From Thioalkalivibrio sp. ALJT (GTDB lineage: Bacteria > Pseudomonadota > Gammaproteobacteria > Ectothiorhodospirales > Ectothiorhodospiraceae), in NCBI RefSeq assembly GCF_000381825.1, contig NZ_KB907130.1, forward strand, positions 1-64,000: a stretch of 64,000 nt of DNA, read 5' to 3'. The notes under the pieces are model-generated. The model was not told where the DNA came from and did no database searches. It worked only from the letters and a program-made list of their open reading frames with translations. Positions within the stretch are counted from its first letter, which is position 1. Each line of letters begins with the position of its first letter. Made by a program: the position numbers and the translations under genes. Shown piece after piece: positions 6,157 to 16,700 of this stretch.

Positions 6157-8256
6157 TCAGAATTCTGCATTCCAGGTGAGCCCGAAGCTGCGGCCCGGCG
6201 CCTGGATGTCCTGGACCCCGTTGGCCGGGTCCAGACGTGCCTTGGTCATTTCGTTGACATGCTCGCGGTAGGTCTTGTTCGCGATGTTGGTCACGCTGAA
6301 GGTGATCTCGTTGGAACGAAAGCCTGCGCTCGGCCCGAAGCGGTAGCCCACCGCGAGGTCTGCCGTGGCGAAACCGGAGGTTTCGCGCTCGCTGTCTTGC
6401 GTAAACCTGTCCGCCGTGCGGTTCTGGCTGGCGACGGCGCGCAGACGGGCGTCCCACTGCCAGCCCTGGGCCATGGACTGGCTCAGACCGATGCTGGCCT
6501 CGGGGGGTGGTATCTGGGTGAGCGGTTCGTTGAAGCGGCTGTCGCGGTTCTGTCCTCGGATCCAGGTCGCGCTCGCGTAGCCGCTGATTGCATCGGTGAA
6601 GGCGTGCTCTACCAGGGCCTCGAGTCCATGGATGCGGGCCTCGTCGAGGTTGATGGTCTCCTTGGTGGGCTGCGCCGCATCTTCCACCACTCGTCCGCCA
6701 ATGTAGTCACGGATGCGGCTCTCGTAGGCCGCGACGGTATATGAGGTCGCGCCGATGTGGCCACGGGCGCCGACCTCGAAGGTGCGGTTGCGTTCCGGGT
6801 CGAGCTGCGGGTTGCTGAGCCAGGTGAAGCCGTCGCTGTAGGGGTAGGTAAGGTAGCGTTCCAGCAGGCTGGCGGAGCGGTAGCCCTCAGACAGACTGAA
6901 GTAGGGGTTGAAGGCCTCGTCGAGGTGCCAGGTGAGCCCGGCCGACCAGCTGAAGTTGCGGTCGGTCTTGTCCAGCGGCTCGGAAACCCCCATGGCGGCA
7001 TCGGCACTGCCTCGCACCTCGTCGTAACGTGCACCAAGGTTTACAGTGGCTTGTTCGAGGTAGGTCTCATGCTGGATGAACATGCCGGCCGACTCGATTT
7101 TGCCGTTTTCGACCAGCGGCATTCGCACGGCCGGGTCGTAGTCGGGCGGAACCCCGATGAAGGACACAGGGCTCGCTCGCAAGCGCCAGGCCTCGGCCCC
7201 GATCAGCAGGATCTGGTCATCGGTCGGGAAAAGCTCGGTCTGGACGCGCAGACCATCCGTGGTGAAATCGGTATCGGAAGTCCGGTAATCCTGCTGCAGC
7301 CGGTCGCTCCAGTCGTAATTGCCACGGGAGAGCTCCTGGCGATAGATCGAGGCTTCGAGGCGAGGTGCCCAGGCCCCGGGCAAGTCGCCTTCATAGCGCA
7401 CTTCCAGCAGGTCACGGGTTTGTCGTGGGGTGTAGTGCGTGTTTACACCCTGGGGGCGCTGGCCATCGCTGGGCGTCAAGGTACGCGAGGCGAGGTACCA
7501 GACATCCTTGCGTTCGTCGCGCTGGGCGCGGAACTGGACCTCGTGGCCCGGCGCCAGCTTGCCGCGATAGCGCAGGTGGTAGGCGTTCTGTTCGGTGCCG
7601 GAGTCGCGCAGGCGGTCGCCGTCGCCCGTCTCGTAATCGTCGGTGTTCAGGTAGGCGACGGACAGGTCCAGCACGTTGCGGTCGTTGGACAGGGTTACGC
7701 CGATAGCGCCGCGGATGCCGTCATCCACCGAGGTGACCCCCAGACGCGAGAAACCACGGGTTTCGGGCTCCTCGGTGAAATCGCCGCCGCGAGTGATGAT
7801 GTTGATCACGCCGCCCATGGCGCCGGCGCCGTAGAGCACGGAGCCCGGGCCGCGCACGATCTCGATGCGTTCGATCAAGTCCACGTTCACGTACGACGCC
7901 AGCGAGCCGCGCGCCGGGGGCTGCATGGCGTTGATGCGTACGCCATCCACCAGCACCAGGATCTGGTCGCGCTTGAGTCCGCGGATGATCGGATCGGAGC
8001 CCACCGATCCGTCGACAGCGGTGGCGATGCCTGGCTGGCCCCGCAGCAGATCGCCCAGGGTTCGGGCCTCGCGGTTGCGGATCTCGCCGGACTCGATCAC
8101 GGTAACGGATGCCGGTGTATCGGCCACGAGCGTTTCGTAACCGGTGGCAGTGACCGAAACCGTGCCCAGTGTCTGGACGTTTTCCTGTGCGGTGGCGAGG
8201 GCAGGCGTGGCCAGCAAGCTGGCAAGCGTCAGCCGACCGAGAGTACGGCGTTTCAT
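6157..8256 (-). CDS. TonB-dependent outer-membrane receptor
   Basis: This 699-residue precursor has a signal peptide (cleavage likely after ATAQ). A TonB box-like segment near VSVTAT and a plug domain follow (about residues 35-160, with IIRGLKRDQILVLVDGVR and RIEIVRGPGSVLYGAGAMGG). A 22-strand barrel ends in a terminal aromatic residue (WNAEF). The barrel carries SLSEGYRSASLLERY and NPQLDPERNRTFEVG, seen in haem, siderophore and vitamin receptors. The substrate cannot be read from sequence. Its operon partner is a lipoate ligase, so uptake of lipoate or a lipoyl compound is possible, though unusual. GGGGATC precedes the ATG at 8256. Confidence 0.88.
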   Translation of the reverse strand: MKRRTLGRLTLASLLATPALATAQENVQTLGTVSVTATGYETLVADTPASVTVIESGEIRNREARTLGDLLRGQPGIATAVDGSVGSDPIIRGLKRDQILVLVDGVRINAMQPPARGSLASYVNVDLIERIEIVRGPGSVLYGAGAMGGVINIITRGGDFTEEPETRGFSRLGVTSVDDGIRGAIGVTLSNDRNVLDLSVAYLNTDDYETGDGDRLRDSGTEQNAYHLRYRGKLAPGHEVQFRAQRDERKDVWYLASRTLTPSDGQRPQGVNTHYTPRQTRDLLEVRYEGDLPGAWAPRLEASIYRQELSRGNYDWSDRLQQDYRTSDTDFTTDGLRVQTELFPTDDQILLIGAEAWRLRASPVSFIGVPPDYDPAVRMPLVENGKIESAGMFIQHETYLEQATVNLGARYDEVRGSADAAMGVSEPLDKTDRNFSWSAGLTWHLDEAFNPYFSLSEGYRSASLLERYLTYPYSDGFTWLSNPQLDPERNRTFEVGARGHIGATSYTVAAYESRIRDYIGGRVVEDAAQPTKETINLDEARIHGLEALVEHAFTDAISGYASATWIRGQNRDSRFNEPLTQIPPPEASIGLSQSMAQGWQWDARLRAVASQNRTADRFTQDSERETSGFATADLAVGYRFGPSAGFRSNEITFSVTNIANKTYREHVNEMTKARLDPANGVQDIQAPGRSFGLTWNAEF

Positions 8257-8396
8257 TAGCGAAAGATCCCCAATCGATATTTCAGGACACGCTAAAGTAC
8301 GGTCGCCGTTCGCGCGAGGCAATTTAACCTGCGGAAAGACCGGACCCTTTCAAATGGGTGGCGATCGCCACATCACAGCAGCAGGGAGGCATCAGG

Positions 8397-9029
8397 ATGA
8401 TCGAGCTGGGGATTGTGGCCCTGATGACCTTCTTCGTGACCATTGGTCCGGTGGATGTGGCCGTGGTCTTCGCGATCCTCAGTCGGGACGTGGATTCGGT
8501 GCAGCGTCGTGCGATGGCGATCCGCGGTGCGCTGGCCGCGACCGTGATTCTGTTGCTGTTTGCTCTGGTGGGCGAGGCCGTACTGTCGCTCCTGGGGATC
8601 TCGCTGGCCGCGCTCTACACCGCCGGTGGCATTTTGTTGCTGCTGATCGGGATCGACATGGTATTCGCGCGCAGTTCGGGGGGTGTCTCGGCGACGGAGG
8701 CGGAGACCCGGGAGGCCCGCATGCGCAAGGACCTTTCGATCTTTCCTCTGGCCACGCCGCTGCTGGCCGGGCCCGGTGCCATGGGTGCGGCGATCCTGAT
8801 GATGAGTCGTGCCGAGGGCGAGTGGGGCGCGCAGCTGGTGGTGATTGGCGCGTTGCTTGCCGTGATGCTGCTGGCTCTGGTGTGTCTGCTGGTCGCCGCG
8901 CATCTGCAGCGATGGTTGGGTGTCACTGGTGGCCATGTCCTCACTCGTGTCCTCGGAGTGCTCCTGAGTGCGCTGGCGGTACAGTTCATCTTTGACGGCC
9001 TGCAGCGAAGCGGCCTGCTGTCGGGTTGA
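8397..9029 (+). CDS. MarC-family integral membrane protein
   Basis: This 210-residue protein has six hydrophobic helices in two three-helix repeats. The first starts IVALMTFFVTIGPVDVAVVF and the second carries FPLATPLLAGPGAMGAAIL. These paired motifs (GPxxxxxxF and PLAxPLLAGPG) define the MarC/YhgN family. Members sit in the inner membrane; their transported substrate is not established, and the early link to antibiotic resistance has been withdrawn for E. coli MarC. The ATG at 8397 has a strong GGGAGG eight bases upstream. It is transcribed divergently from the TonB receptor and appears to be alone. Confidence 0.88.
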   Translation: MIELGIVALMTFFVTIGPVDVAVVFAILSRDVDSVQRRAMAIRGALAATVILLLFALVGEAVLSLLGISLAALYTAGGILLLLIGIDMVFARSSGGVSATEAETREARMRKDLSIFPLATPLLAGPGAMGAAILMMSRAEGEWGAQLVVIGALLAVMLLALVCLLVAAHLQRWLGVTGGHVLTRVLGVLLSALAVQFIFDGLQRSGLLSG

Positions 9030-9154
9030 TGCAGTGGGTATACCGGCTCTGGTGTCCGGCCGTGGCCACTCGGGTTCCGGGCGCCTGCTGCGACAAGAAG
9101 GGGGCTTCGAGAACGGGGCTGAATCCGGTGACCACGCTGCGGGGTCTGAATGGT

Positions 9155-9186
9155 TTGTTTTTATAGAGTATTCCGTAGTTTATAAT
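9155..9186 (+). promoter_or_regulatory. AT-rich promoter-like sequence
   Basis: A consensus -10 TATAAT (9181-9186) lies in an AT-rich island in otherwise GC-rich DNA. The best -35 candidates are TTGTTT (20-bp spacing) or TTTATA (16 bp), neither ideal. It points toward the 3' end of the gene at 9227-9988, which is on the other strand, so its transcript would be antisense. Confidence 0.3.
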
Positions 9187-9226
9187 GCGAAATTAACAAT
9201 ATACATCAAGTAATGGCCCGGGCCCT

Positions 9227-9988
9227 TCAGGCCGCGCCGCTGCTCCTGGTTTGCGCGCTGCGGGCGACATCGCGCACGGCATGCCGGAAGGCCGTGCGCA
9301 GCGGGGCGTTCAGGTACGGGCGCGCACGCCGCGGCGGGATGCCCTTGCGCTGGCAGAACAACGCCAGGGCATAGGCCAAGTCATCGCGCGATAACGCGGC
9401 CTCGCGCTCCGCCGAAGGGCCCTTGCAGGCACCGCAGCCATTCACGCGTGCATGGAAGGCGGTATTTGCGAGCATGATGCCGAAGCCCAGTTGCACGGCC
9501 AGCAATTCCGCGATGTGCGGCGTGTTGTGCTCGGCGGCGGGTGCCGAGTGCTCGGCGGTCGGAAGAAGACGCAACGCGATCTCGCGGGAGAAATGGGCGA
9601 TCAGGGCCTCGGAATGCGGCACCAGATGCGGGTCGTAGGGGATACGTACGAGCCCGGCGGTCGGCGCGGTCTCTGCCACCGGCGTCGCCAGTGTGTCCCA
9701 CGCGATCGGGTTGTCCATCAGGCCCCCCGCGTGCGCGAGCCGGAAGGGGCTGTCGGTCAGACCGGCGTGCTCCAGCACCCGGTCGAACACGATCTGAGCC
9801 ATTTGCGGCGCGTTATCCGCACGGCCGGGGAAGTGCTCTGCGGTCGGGCACACCAGATGGACTTGATCCAGCATGCGTCGCCACCCGGACTGAGCCGCGG
9901 ACCAGTCGAAGACGGCCTCGATCCAGGCACGGCTTTCCGGATCAAGCGCGGGTGCGCGCTGGAACAGTCGGGGTAACAGAGTCAGCAC
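9227..9988 (-). CDS. Conserved hypothetical protein
   Basis: This 253-residue protein is not one I can assign. It is soluble, without signal peptide or membrane helix. A distinctive segment, LGFGIMLANTAFHAR (about residue 168), is followed by a CGAC pair and LAYALALF. I recall this arrangement from uncharacterised proteins that carry an HExxH metal site upstream; here the corresponding stretch reads HFSREIALRLLP and lacks the second His. That comparison is from memory and needs a profile search. The C-terminus is basic. The gene has its own upstream region and no close partner on the same strand. Confidence 0.6.
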   Translation of the reverse strand: MLTLLPRLFQRAPALDPESRAWIEAVFDWSAAQSGWRRMLDQVHLVCPTAEHFPGRADNAPQMAQIVFDRVLEHAGLTDSPFRLAHAGGLMDNPIAWDTLATPVAETAPTAGLVRIPYDPHLVPHSEALIAHFSREIALRLLPTAEHSAPAAEHNTPHIAELLAVQLGFGIMLANTAFHARVNGCGACKGPSAEREAALSRDDLAYALALFCQRKGIPPRRARPYLNAPLRTAFRHAVRDVARSAQTRSSGAA

Positions 9989-10206
9989 GCGCGATCGTCC
10001 TCCGGGGCGAGTGTGACGCCATTGTAGGCCAGGAGCCTGTCGGATTGGACAGGGACTGCTGCGTGCACGGGAGAGTGAAGACGGGACAGCGGCCCCTTTT
10101 GACGCTCTCGCTCGTTACCTGGCCCCACGGTGTGCCTCGAGAGAGCGAAAAAAGGACCTCACTTTCGCTACGACGCTCGCGACGACCGCCCGAACTCGAC
10201 AGATCT

Positions 10207-10550
10207 AGGGAGACGCTGATTGAATCGCACGTCCGCGTGGGTGCCCGCCAGTTTCTCGAGACAAGCGTTCCGAGACAAGACGCGTCGTGCCGCGGGTAGT
10301 GGTTCTGCCCGCCCGTTTCTGATGGATTCGGGGCGCAACGCAGGATCGGGCCATATTCATTCAGAATCGGGGGGGGCACCAGCCCCGCAAGCCATTGAAA
10401 GCAGGGGCTCGGCCGCCCGTTGTTGATCAAAAACGGGCGCGGGAACGGCGTTGCGGCTCACCTGTAGCAGAATGACTGCGCGGCCGCCGCGCTTCAAACG
10501 CACGCAAAAGCGACTCGAGCGCGGACGCGCGATTCAATCAGCGTCTCCCT
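10207..10550. repeat. MITE-like repeat, copy A (344 bp)
   Basis: The ends are near-perfect inverted repeats of 22 bp starting AGGGAGACGCTGATTGAATC; the right copy occupies 10529-10550. The interior, read on the minus strand, aligns with the repeats at 48084-48383 and 53078-53255. It includes a core hairpin CCCGTTGTTGATCAAAAACGGG-like at 10418-10439. There is no open frame with family resemblance and no transposase. No target duplication is evident. The features fit a non-autonomous miniature transposable element. Confidence 0.75.
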
Positions 10551-10618
10551 TGCAGGGGCGCCGGGTATCGCGATCTGGATGATGTGGCGAGGCAACTTGC
10601 AGGTGTAATGTGCGGGCA

Positions 10619-10652
10619 CAAAAAAGGCCCGGGCCTGTGGCTGCCGGGCCTC
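10619..10652 (-). terminator. Intrinsic terminator of the DUF2892 gene
   Basis: On the minus strand AGGCCCG pairs with CGGGCCT around a 12-base loop and is followed by TTTTTT. It lies 19 bases beyond the DUF2892 stop. Confidence 0.8.
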
Positions 10653-10670
10653 GCTCGCAGTCGCGAGAAC

Positions 10671-10874
10671 TTAGTTGAAGGCCTCGCCCGGCTTAACGCC
10701 CAAGGCCTTGAGGATCATGGCCAGCGGGCAGAAGCCGGTGAAGGCGGATTGCAGCAGGTTGAAACCGACAAACAGGGTCAGGATCAACCACATTGGGCTG
10801 AAGGCCCACGCGAGGATGGCGCTGAGGATTACGACGACGCCGGCGAAGGCGAGAACTACGCGGTCAATGCTCAT
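10671..10874 (-). CDS. DUF2892 (YgaP-type) small membrane protein
   Basis: This 67-residue protein has two hydrophobic helices (about residues 5-28 and 27-50). It shows the family signature: an N-terminal MSIDRVVLAFAG followed by FTGFCPLAMILKALGVKPG. DUF2892 is the membrane module found alone or fused to a rhodanese domain in YgaP, which transfers sulfane sulfur. Alone, as here, its function is unsettled; a role in sulfide or thiol handling is plausible. GGAGATC stands upstream of the ATG. A promoter at 10910-10937 and a terminator make it a one-gene unit. Confidence 0.82.
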   Translation of the reverse strand: MSIDRVVLAFAGVVVILSAILAWAFSPMWLILTLFVGFNLLQSAFTGFCPLAMILKALGVKPGEAFN

Positions 10875-10909
10875 GGGACTGATCTCCTGAAATTGTATAA
10901 GTATTCTCT

Positions 10910-10937
10910 AATATACGGGTCTGGCGGGTAAATGCAA
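10910..10937 (-). promoter_or_regulatory. Probable promoter of the DUF2892 gene
   Basis: On the minus strand TTGCAT (10937-10932) and TATATT (10915-10910) are separated by 16 bp. A small inverted repeat GTATA/TATAC (10895-10899 and 10912-10916) overlaps the -10 and could be an operator. Confidence 0.45.
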
Positions 10938-11120
10938 GTGGCCGGCCCTTGTTCCGGCGATGCATGCCAACTGATTTGATGCTGTTGAATCGCGGTGGTT
11001 CAGGGTATGGACGCAATCGGGTGGAGGTATCGTCCTTTATTCCGCTCTCGCCCGTTATATAGACCCATTATGCGCCTCCCTGCCCAGCGCTCGTGACGAT
11101 CTCCCAAGCCCGAGAGGCTC

Positions 11121-12425
11121 CTAACGTTCTTCGATCGTGACGTATTCGCGGGCGGGGTGGCCGGTGTAGAGCTGACGCGGGCGGCCAATACGCGATTCCG
11201 GGTCCTGCATCATCTCGTTCCAGTGCGAGATCCAGCCGACGGTGCGGGCGAGGGCGAAGATCACGGTGAACATGTTCAGCGGGATGCCCATCGCGCGCAG
11301 GATGATGCCGGAGTAGAAGTCGACGTTCGGGTAGAGCTTGCGCTCGATGAAGTAGTCGTCCTCCATCGCGATGCGTTCGAGCTCCATGGCCACGTCGAAC
11401 AGCGGCTGGTTGTCGGCACCCATGTCGCCCATCTCTTCAAGCAGTTCGTGGCATATCTTGCGGATGATCTTGGCGCGCGGGTCGTAGTTCTTGTAGACCC
11501 GGTGACCGAAGCCCATCAGGCGGAAGGGGTCGTTCTTGTCCTTGGCCCGGGCGACGAAGTCCTCGACGCTCTTGTCGCTGTGGACGATCTCCTCGAGCAT
11601 GCGGATGACCTTCTCGTTCGCGCCGCCGTGGAGCGGGCCCCACAGCGAGGCGATGCCGGCGGAGATGGCCGCGAACGGGTTGGCCTCCGAGGAGCCGGAC
11701 AGGCGCACGGTGGAGGTCGAGGCATTCTGTTCGTGGTCGGCGTGCAGGATCAGGATCAGGTCCAGCGCGCGCACGAACAGCGGGTTCGGCTGGTAGGGCT
11801 CGCTGGGCACCCCGAACATCATCGACAGGAAGTTGGCGGTGTAGGAGAGCTTGTTGTCCGGATACATGAACGGCTGGCCGTGGGCGTACTTGTACGACCA
11901 GGCGGCGATGGTCGGCATCTTGGAGATCAGCCGGTGCGCGGCGATGCGGCGGTGTTCCGGGTTATGCACGTCGACGTTGTCGTGATAGAAGGCGGACAGG
12001 GCGCCGACTACACCGACCATGATGGCCATCGGGTGCGCATCGTGGCGGAAGCCGTCGAAGAAGCGGCGCACCGCCTCGTGCAGCATCGAATGTTCCTTGA
12101 TGATCCGCGAGAAGTCGTGCAGGTCGTCGGAGGAGGGCAGTTCGCCGTTCAGCAGCAGGTAACAGACTTCGAGGTAGGTGCTCTCGGAGGCGAGTTGTTC
12201 GATGGGGTAGCCGCGATAGAGCAGGGTGCCTTCGTCGCCGTCGATGAAGGTGACGTCCGAACGACAGCTGGCCGTGGACATGAACCCCGGATCGTAGGTG
12301 AAGTAGCCGAACTCCTTGTAGAGGGCGCGGATATCCAGGCAGTTGGGGCCATGCGAGCCCTCGTGGATCGGCAGCTCGATGCTCTTGCCGGTGGTGTTGT
12401 CGGTCAACGTGACGGTTTTGCTCAT
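11121..12425 (-). CDS. gltA: Citrate synthase
   Basis: This 434-residue protein is a hexameric-type (type II) citrate synthase, condensing acetyl-CoA with oxaloacetate at the entry of the TCA cycle. Catalytic residues are visible: the first His in GPLHGGANE, the second in [14 protein letters not shown], and the Asp in YPNVDFYSG; the signature [11 protein letters not shown] is intact. Length equals that of E. coli GltA. The N-terminal beta domain typical of NADH-sensitive forms is present ([17 protein letters not shown]). It is cytoplasmic and transcribed alone between the solitary glycolate-oxidase-type gene and the DUF2892 gene. Confidence 0.97.
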   Translation of the reverse strand: MSKTVTLTDNTTGKSIELPIHEGSHGPNCLDIRALYKEFGYFTYDPGFMSTASCRSDVTFIDGDEGTLLYRGYPIEQLASESTYLEVCYLLLNGELPSSDDLHDFSRIIKEHSMLHEAVRRFFDGFRHDAHPMAIMVGVVGALSAFYHDNVDVHNPEHRRIAAHRLISKMPTIAAWSYKYAHGQPFMYPDNKLSYTANFLSMMFGVPSEPYQPNPLFVRALDLILILHADHEQNASTSTVRLSGSSEANPFAAISAGIASLWGPLHGGANEKVIRMLEEIVHSDKSVEDFVARAKDKNDPFRLMGFGHRVYKNYDPRAKIIRKICHELLEEMGDMGADNQPLFDVAMELERIAMEDDYFIERKLYPNVDFYSGIILRAMGIPLNMFTVIFALARTVGWISHWNEMMQDPESRIGRPRQLYTGHPAREYVTIEER

Positions 12426-12571
12426 GGAACGGCCTCGTGGGATAGGGGTCGCCAGAATGCGGATTCCTCAATGGTAAACCAAAGGCAGGTGGCGGGCAGC
12501 GAGCGCCAGGCGGGGCCGGGTGTCAAACGGAGGGTTGCGGCGGCCTTGTCGGTCCGGCCGCGGCCGGCCGC

Positions 12572-14068
12572 TTACAGACGGGGAAGATCCGGATGTGGCA
12601 ATTGCCCGCCGTGCACATGCTGGCGGCTGAACTCGGCACAGCGTGCCAGAGTGGGGACTGCCTTGCCGGGATTGAGCAGGCCCTGCGGGTCGAAGGCGCG
12701 CCGCAGCTGGTGAAACTGTGCCAGCTCCGGGGGGGCGAACTGTACGCACATGCCGTCGAGTTTTTCCACGCCCACGCCGTGTTCCCCGGTGACGGTGCCC
12801 CCCACCTCCACGCAGAGTTCGAGGATCTGCTGGCCAAAGGCCTCTGCGGTCTCCAGTTGTCCGGGCTGGTTGGCGTCGTACAGGATCAGCGGGTGCAGGT
12901 TGCCGTCGCCGGCATGAAAGACGTTGCAAACGCCCAGGCCGTGTTCGTGCGACAGGAGGTTGATGCGTTCCAGTACGGTGCCGAGCTGATGGCGCGGGAT
13001 TGTGCCGTCCATGCAGTAGTAGTCGGGCGAGATGCGTCCGGCGGCCGGGAAGGCCGCCTTGCGGCCTGCCCAGAAACGCGCGCGTTCGGCAGCGTCCGCT
13101 GCAGTGCGTACCTCGGCAGCGCCCAGGGCCAGCAGTTTCTGACGCACCACCATGATGTCTTCGGAGACCTCTGCGTTGGTCCCGTCGAGTTCGCACAGCA
13201 GGATGGCGGCCGCATCGACCGGATAGCCGGCGTGCACGAAGGCCTCCGCTGCGCGGATGGCCGCGTTGTCCATCATCTCGAGACCCGCAGGGATCAGGCC
13301 GGCGGCGATGATGCCCGCCACGGCGCGACCGGCGGATTCGACGTCGTCAAAACTGGCCAGAAGGACCTGGGTTCGCTCGGGACGCGGCAGCAGGCGCACG
13401 GTGACTTCGGTCACGATGCCCAGCATGCCCTCGGAGCCGATCATGAATGCGAGCAGATCGAGGCCGGCGCTGTCCAGGGTCTTGCCGCCGAGCCGGATGA
13501 TCTCGCCCTCCAGGGTGACCATCTCCAGTCCGATCACGTTGTGCACGGTCAGGCCGTATTTCAGGCAATGCACGCCGCCGGCGTTCTCGGCGACATTGCC
13601 GCCGATGGAGCAGGCGATCTGCGACGAGGGGTCGGGGGCGTAATACAGCCCCTGGGGCGCGGCGGCCTCGGAGATCGCGAGGTTGCGCACGCCGGGCTGG
13701 ACCACCGCGCAGCGGTTGTCCGGGTCGATCTCCAGGATGCGGTTAAAGCGCGCCAGGGACAGCAGCAAACCCGTTTCGCTGGGCAGCGCGCCGCCGGACA
13801 GGCCCGTGCCTGCGCCGCGCGGGATGACCGGCACGCCATGTGTCCGACAGGCGCGCAGGCAGGCAAGCAGTTCATCGCGGTTGCGCGGCAGGGCCACGGC
13901 CCCGGGCATCCGGCGATAGGCGGACAGGCCGTCGCACTCGTAGGCCCGGCGTTCAGTTGCTTCGACCACTAGGGCATCCGCGGGCAGTTCGGCCGTCAGG
14001 GTCGCGATGACGGTGGCGAGGGCCCGTGTGGCGGCTGGGTCGGGGGCGTGGGCTGACAATGTGTTCAT
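12572..14068 (-). CDS. glcD: FAD-linked oxidase, GlcD type
   Basis: This 498-residue flavoprotein belongs to the FAD-binding PCMH / lactate-glycolate oxidase family. FAD contacts are seen in PRGAGTGLSGGALP (near residue 87) and SIGGNVAENAGG, and the C-terminal substrate half has NVFHAGDGNLHPL and GGTVTGEHGVGVEKL. It would oxidise glycolate or D-lactate and pass electrons to partner subunits. In glycolate oxidase those are GlcE and GlcF, yet neither is next to this gene, so D-lactate or another 2-hydroxyacid is equally possible. I took the ATG at 14068 because upstream codons lack family resemblance. Confidence 0.85.
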   Translation of the reverse strand: MNTLSAHAPDPAATRALATVIATLTAELPADALVVEATERRAYECDGLSAYRRMPGAVALPRNRDELLACLRACRTHGVPVIPRGAGTGLSGGALPSETGLLLSLARFNRILEIDPDNRCAVVQPGVRNLAISEAAAPQGLYYAPDPSSQIACSIGGNVAENAGGVHCLKYGLTVHNVIGLEMVTLEGEIIRLGGKTLDSAGLDLLAFMIGSEGMLGIVTEVTVRLLPRPERTQVLLASFDDVESAGRAVAGIIAAGLIPAGLEMMDNAAIRAAEAFVHAGYPVDAAAILLCELDGTNAEVSEDIMVVRQKLLALGAAEVRTAADAAERARFWAGRKAAFPAAGRISPDYYCMDGTIPRHQLGTVLERINLLSHEHGLGVCNVFHAGDGNLHPLILYDANQPGQLETAEAFGQQILELCVEVGGTVTGEHGVGVEKLDGMCVQFAPPELAQFHQLRRAFDPQGLLNPGKAVPTLARCAEFSRQHVHGGQLPHPDLPRL

Positions 14069-14250
14069 GGGGTCGATGGTAGGGGCCTGCCGGGGGTACG
14101 CGAGGTGGTCGCATAAACTGTAGGCTTTTTGGGATGCAGGGCGGATGACGAGCGGCGCAATGGAGGCCTGCGCGGGCCGGGGCACCGGGATGCCGTGGAC
14201 GTTACACGGCCGCAACCGTAGACTTCCCGCTTATTTGACCAACCCCTTAA

Positions 14251-15549
<1,299 letters not shown>

Positions 15550-15573
15550 CAGGCCCAAGCGGAAGTCTCCCTC

Positions 15574-16644
15574 GTGAATCATCTGACACGTGTTATCCGT
15601 CGTCCTCATCTGTTCGCGAGCCTTTTGCTCGTGTGTCTGGCATGGGCGCTTGTGGTGCCCCCCGGGCTGGCGGATGCGGGGGCCGGGCCTGATGAAGGGC
15701 TGGTCTTCGACGACACGCCGCGGGCGATCGGCCTGCATACGCCGGACTGGTTCGAGCTGAGCTTTCTGGATCTTCGCGATGACCTGGAAGATGCCGTGGA
15801 GCAGGGCAAGATGGGTCTGGCGGTCTACTTCGGTATGGATGACTGCCCCTATTGCGAGGCGTTGTTTGATCAGAATTTTGCCCACGATGACATTCGAGAG
15901 TATCTGGCGGCGCATTTCAACGTCGTCGCGATCGATGCCCTGGGGACGCGCGAGGTCACCGACCTTGACGGCGAGACCTGGCTCGAACGGCGTTACGCGG
16001 CCGAACAGCGGCTCAACTTCACGCCTTCCATTGCCTTCTATGACGAGACGGGCGAGCGCATTCACCAGATGCGGGGCTACTACCCGCCATATCGTTTCCG
16101 CGCGCTGCTGGAGTACGTGATTGATCGACACGACCGGGAGGGCAGTTTCCGCGAGTATCTGGAACGGGCCGATCCGCCACCAAAATTCGATCTCGACGAT
16201 ATCAACGAACGCGATTTCTTCGTGCCGCAGCCATATGCGCTGGATCGCAGTCGGATCCCCGCAGATCGCCCGCTGGTGGTGTTCTTCGAACGTGAGGCCT
16301 GCCATGCCTGCGACATCCTGCATTCCGAGCCCCTGCAGCAGGACGAGGTGCTGGAGCGGATCGCGCTGATGGACGCCGTGCAACTGGACGCCGACGACGC
16401 CGACACGCCGGTGCTGACCCCGGATGGCAGGCGCACGAATCCGAAAGAGTGGGCAGCGATGCTGGATGTGCACTGGGCGCCGTCCCTGATCTTCTTCGAC
16501 GAGCGGGGGGAGGAGATCATCCGCATCGACTCTGTCGTGCACCTGAATCGACTGCGCAACGTGATGGACTATGTGCTGACCCGAGGCTACGAGGAGTATC
16601 CGACCTTCGAGCGCTGGCGGGCGCAGCAACCGCCACGTCCCTGA
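15574..16644 (+). CDS. Secreted protein with two thioredoxin-like domains
   Basis: The 356-residue precursor has an N-terminal signal sequence or anchor (about residues 10-34). Domain 1 (about 65-195) carries the redox pair CPYC in FGMDDCPYCEALF, followed by the cis-Pro region LNFTPSIAFYDETG. Domain 2 (about 220-345) carries CHAC in EREACHACDILH and WAPSLIFFDERG. Both resemble SoxW/DsbC-like periplasmic thioredoxins, which reduce or shuffle disulfides. Two such domains in tandem with different CxxC pairs are uncommon. The partner protein is unknown. It lies 24 bp after serS, and a small membrane-protein gene follows. Confidence 0.8.
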   Translation: MNHLTRVIRRPHLFASLLLVCLAWALVVPPGLADAGAGPDEGLVFDDTPRAIGLHTPDWFELSFLDLRDDLEDAVEQGKMGLAVYFGMDDCPYCEALFDQNFAHDDIREYLAAHFNVVAIDALGTREVTDLDGETWLERRYAAEQRLNFTPSIAFYDETGERIHQMRGYYPPYRFRALLEYVIDRHDREGSFREYLERADPPPKFDLDDINERDFFVPQPYALDRSRIPADRPLVVFFEREACHACDILHSEPLQQDEVLERIALMDAVQLDADDADTPVLTPDGRRTNPKEWAAMLDVHWAPSLIFFDERGEEIIRIDSVVHLNRLRNVMDYVLTRGYEEYPTFERWRAQQPPRP

Positions 16645-16700
16645 ACCCTGTACGAACTTGAACCGGCCCCGACCCAATCCATTCTCAAGGATCGATTCCC

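Larger units (their letters stand above)
9989..10670. other. Gene-free stretch around MITE copy A
   Basis: Apart from the MITE-like repeat (10207-10550) and the terminator at 10619-10652, I see nothing that supports a gene. Open frames in this interval follow the repeat and are not credible proteins. Confidence 0.5.

Noticed and set aside
10207-10550. Small protein genes inside MITE copy A
   Set aside because: The open frames follow the repeat ends, differ between copies and have no plausible start signals.
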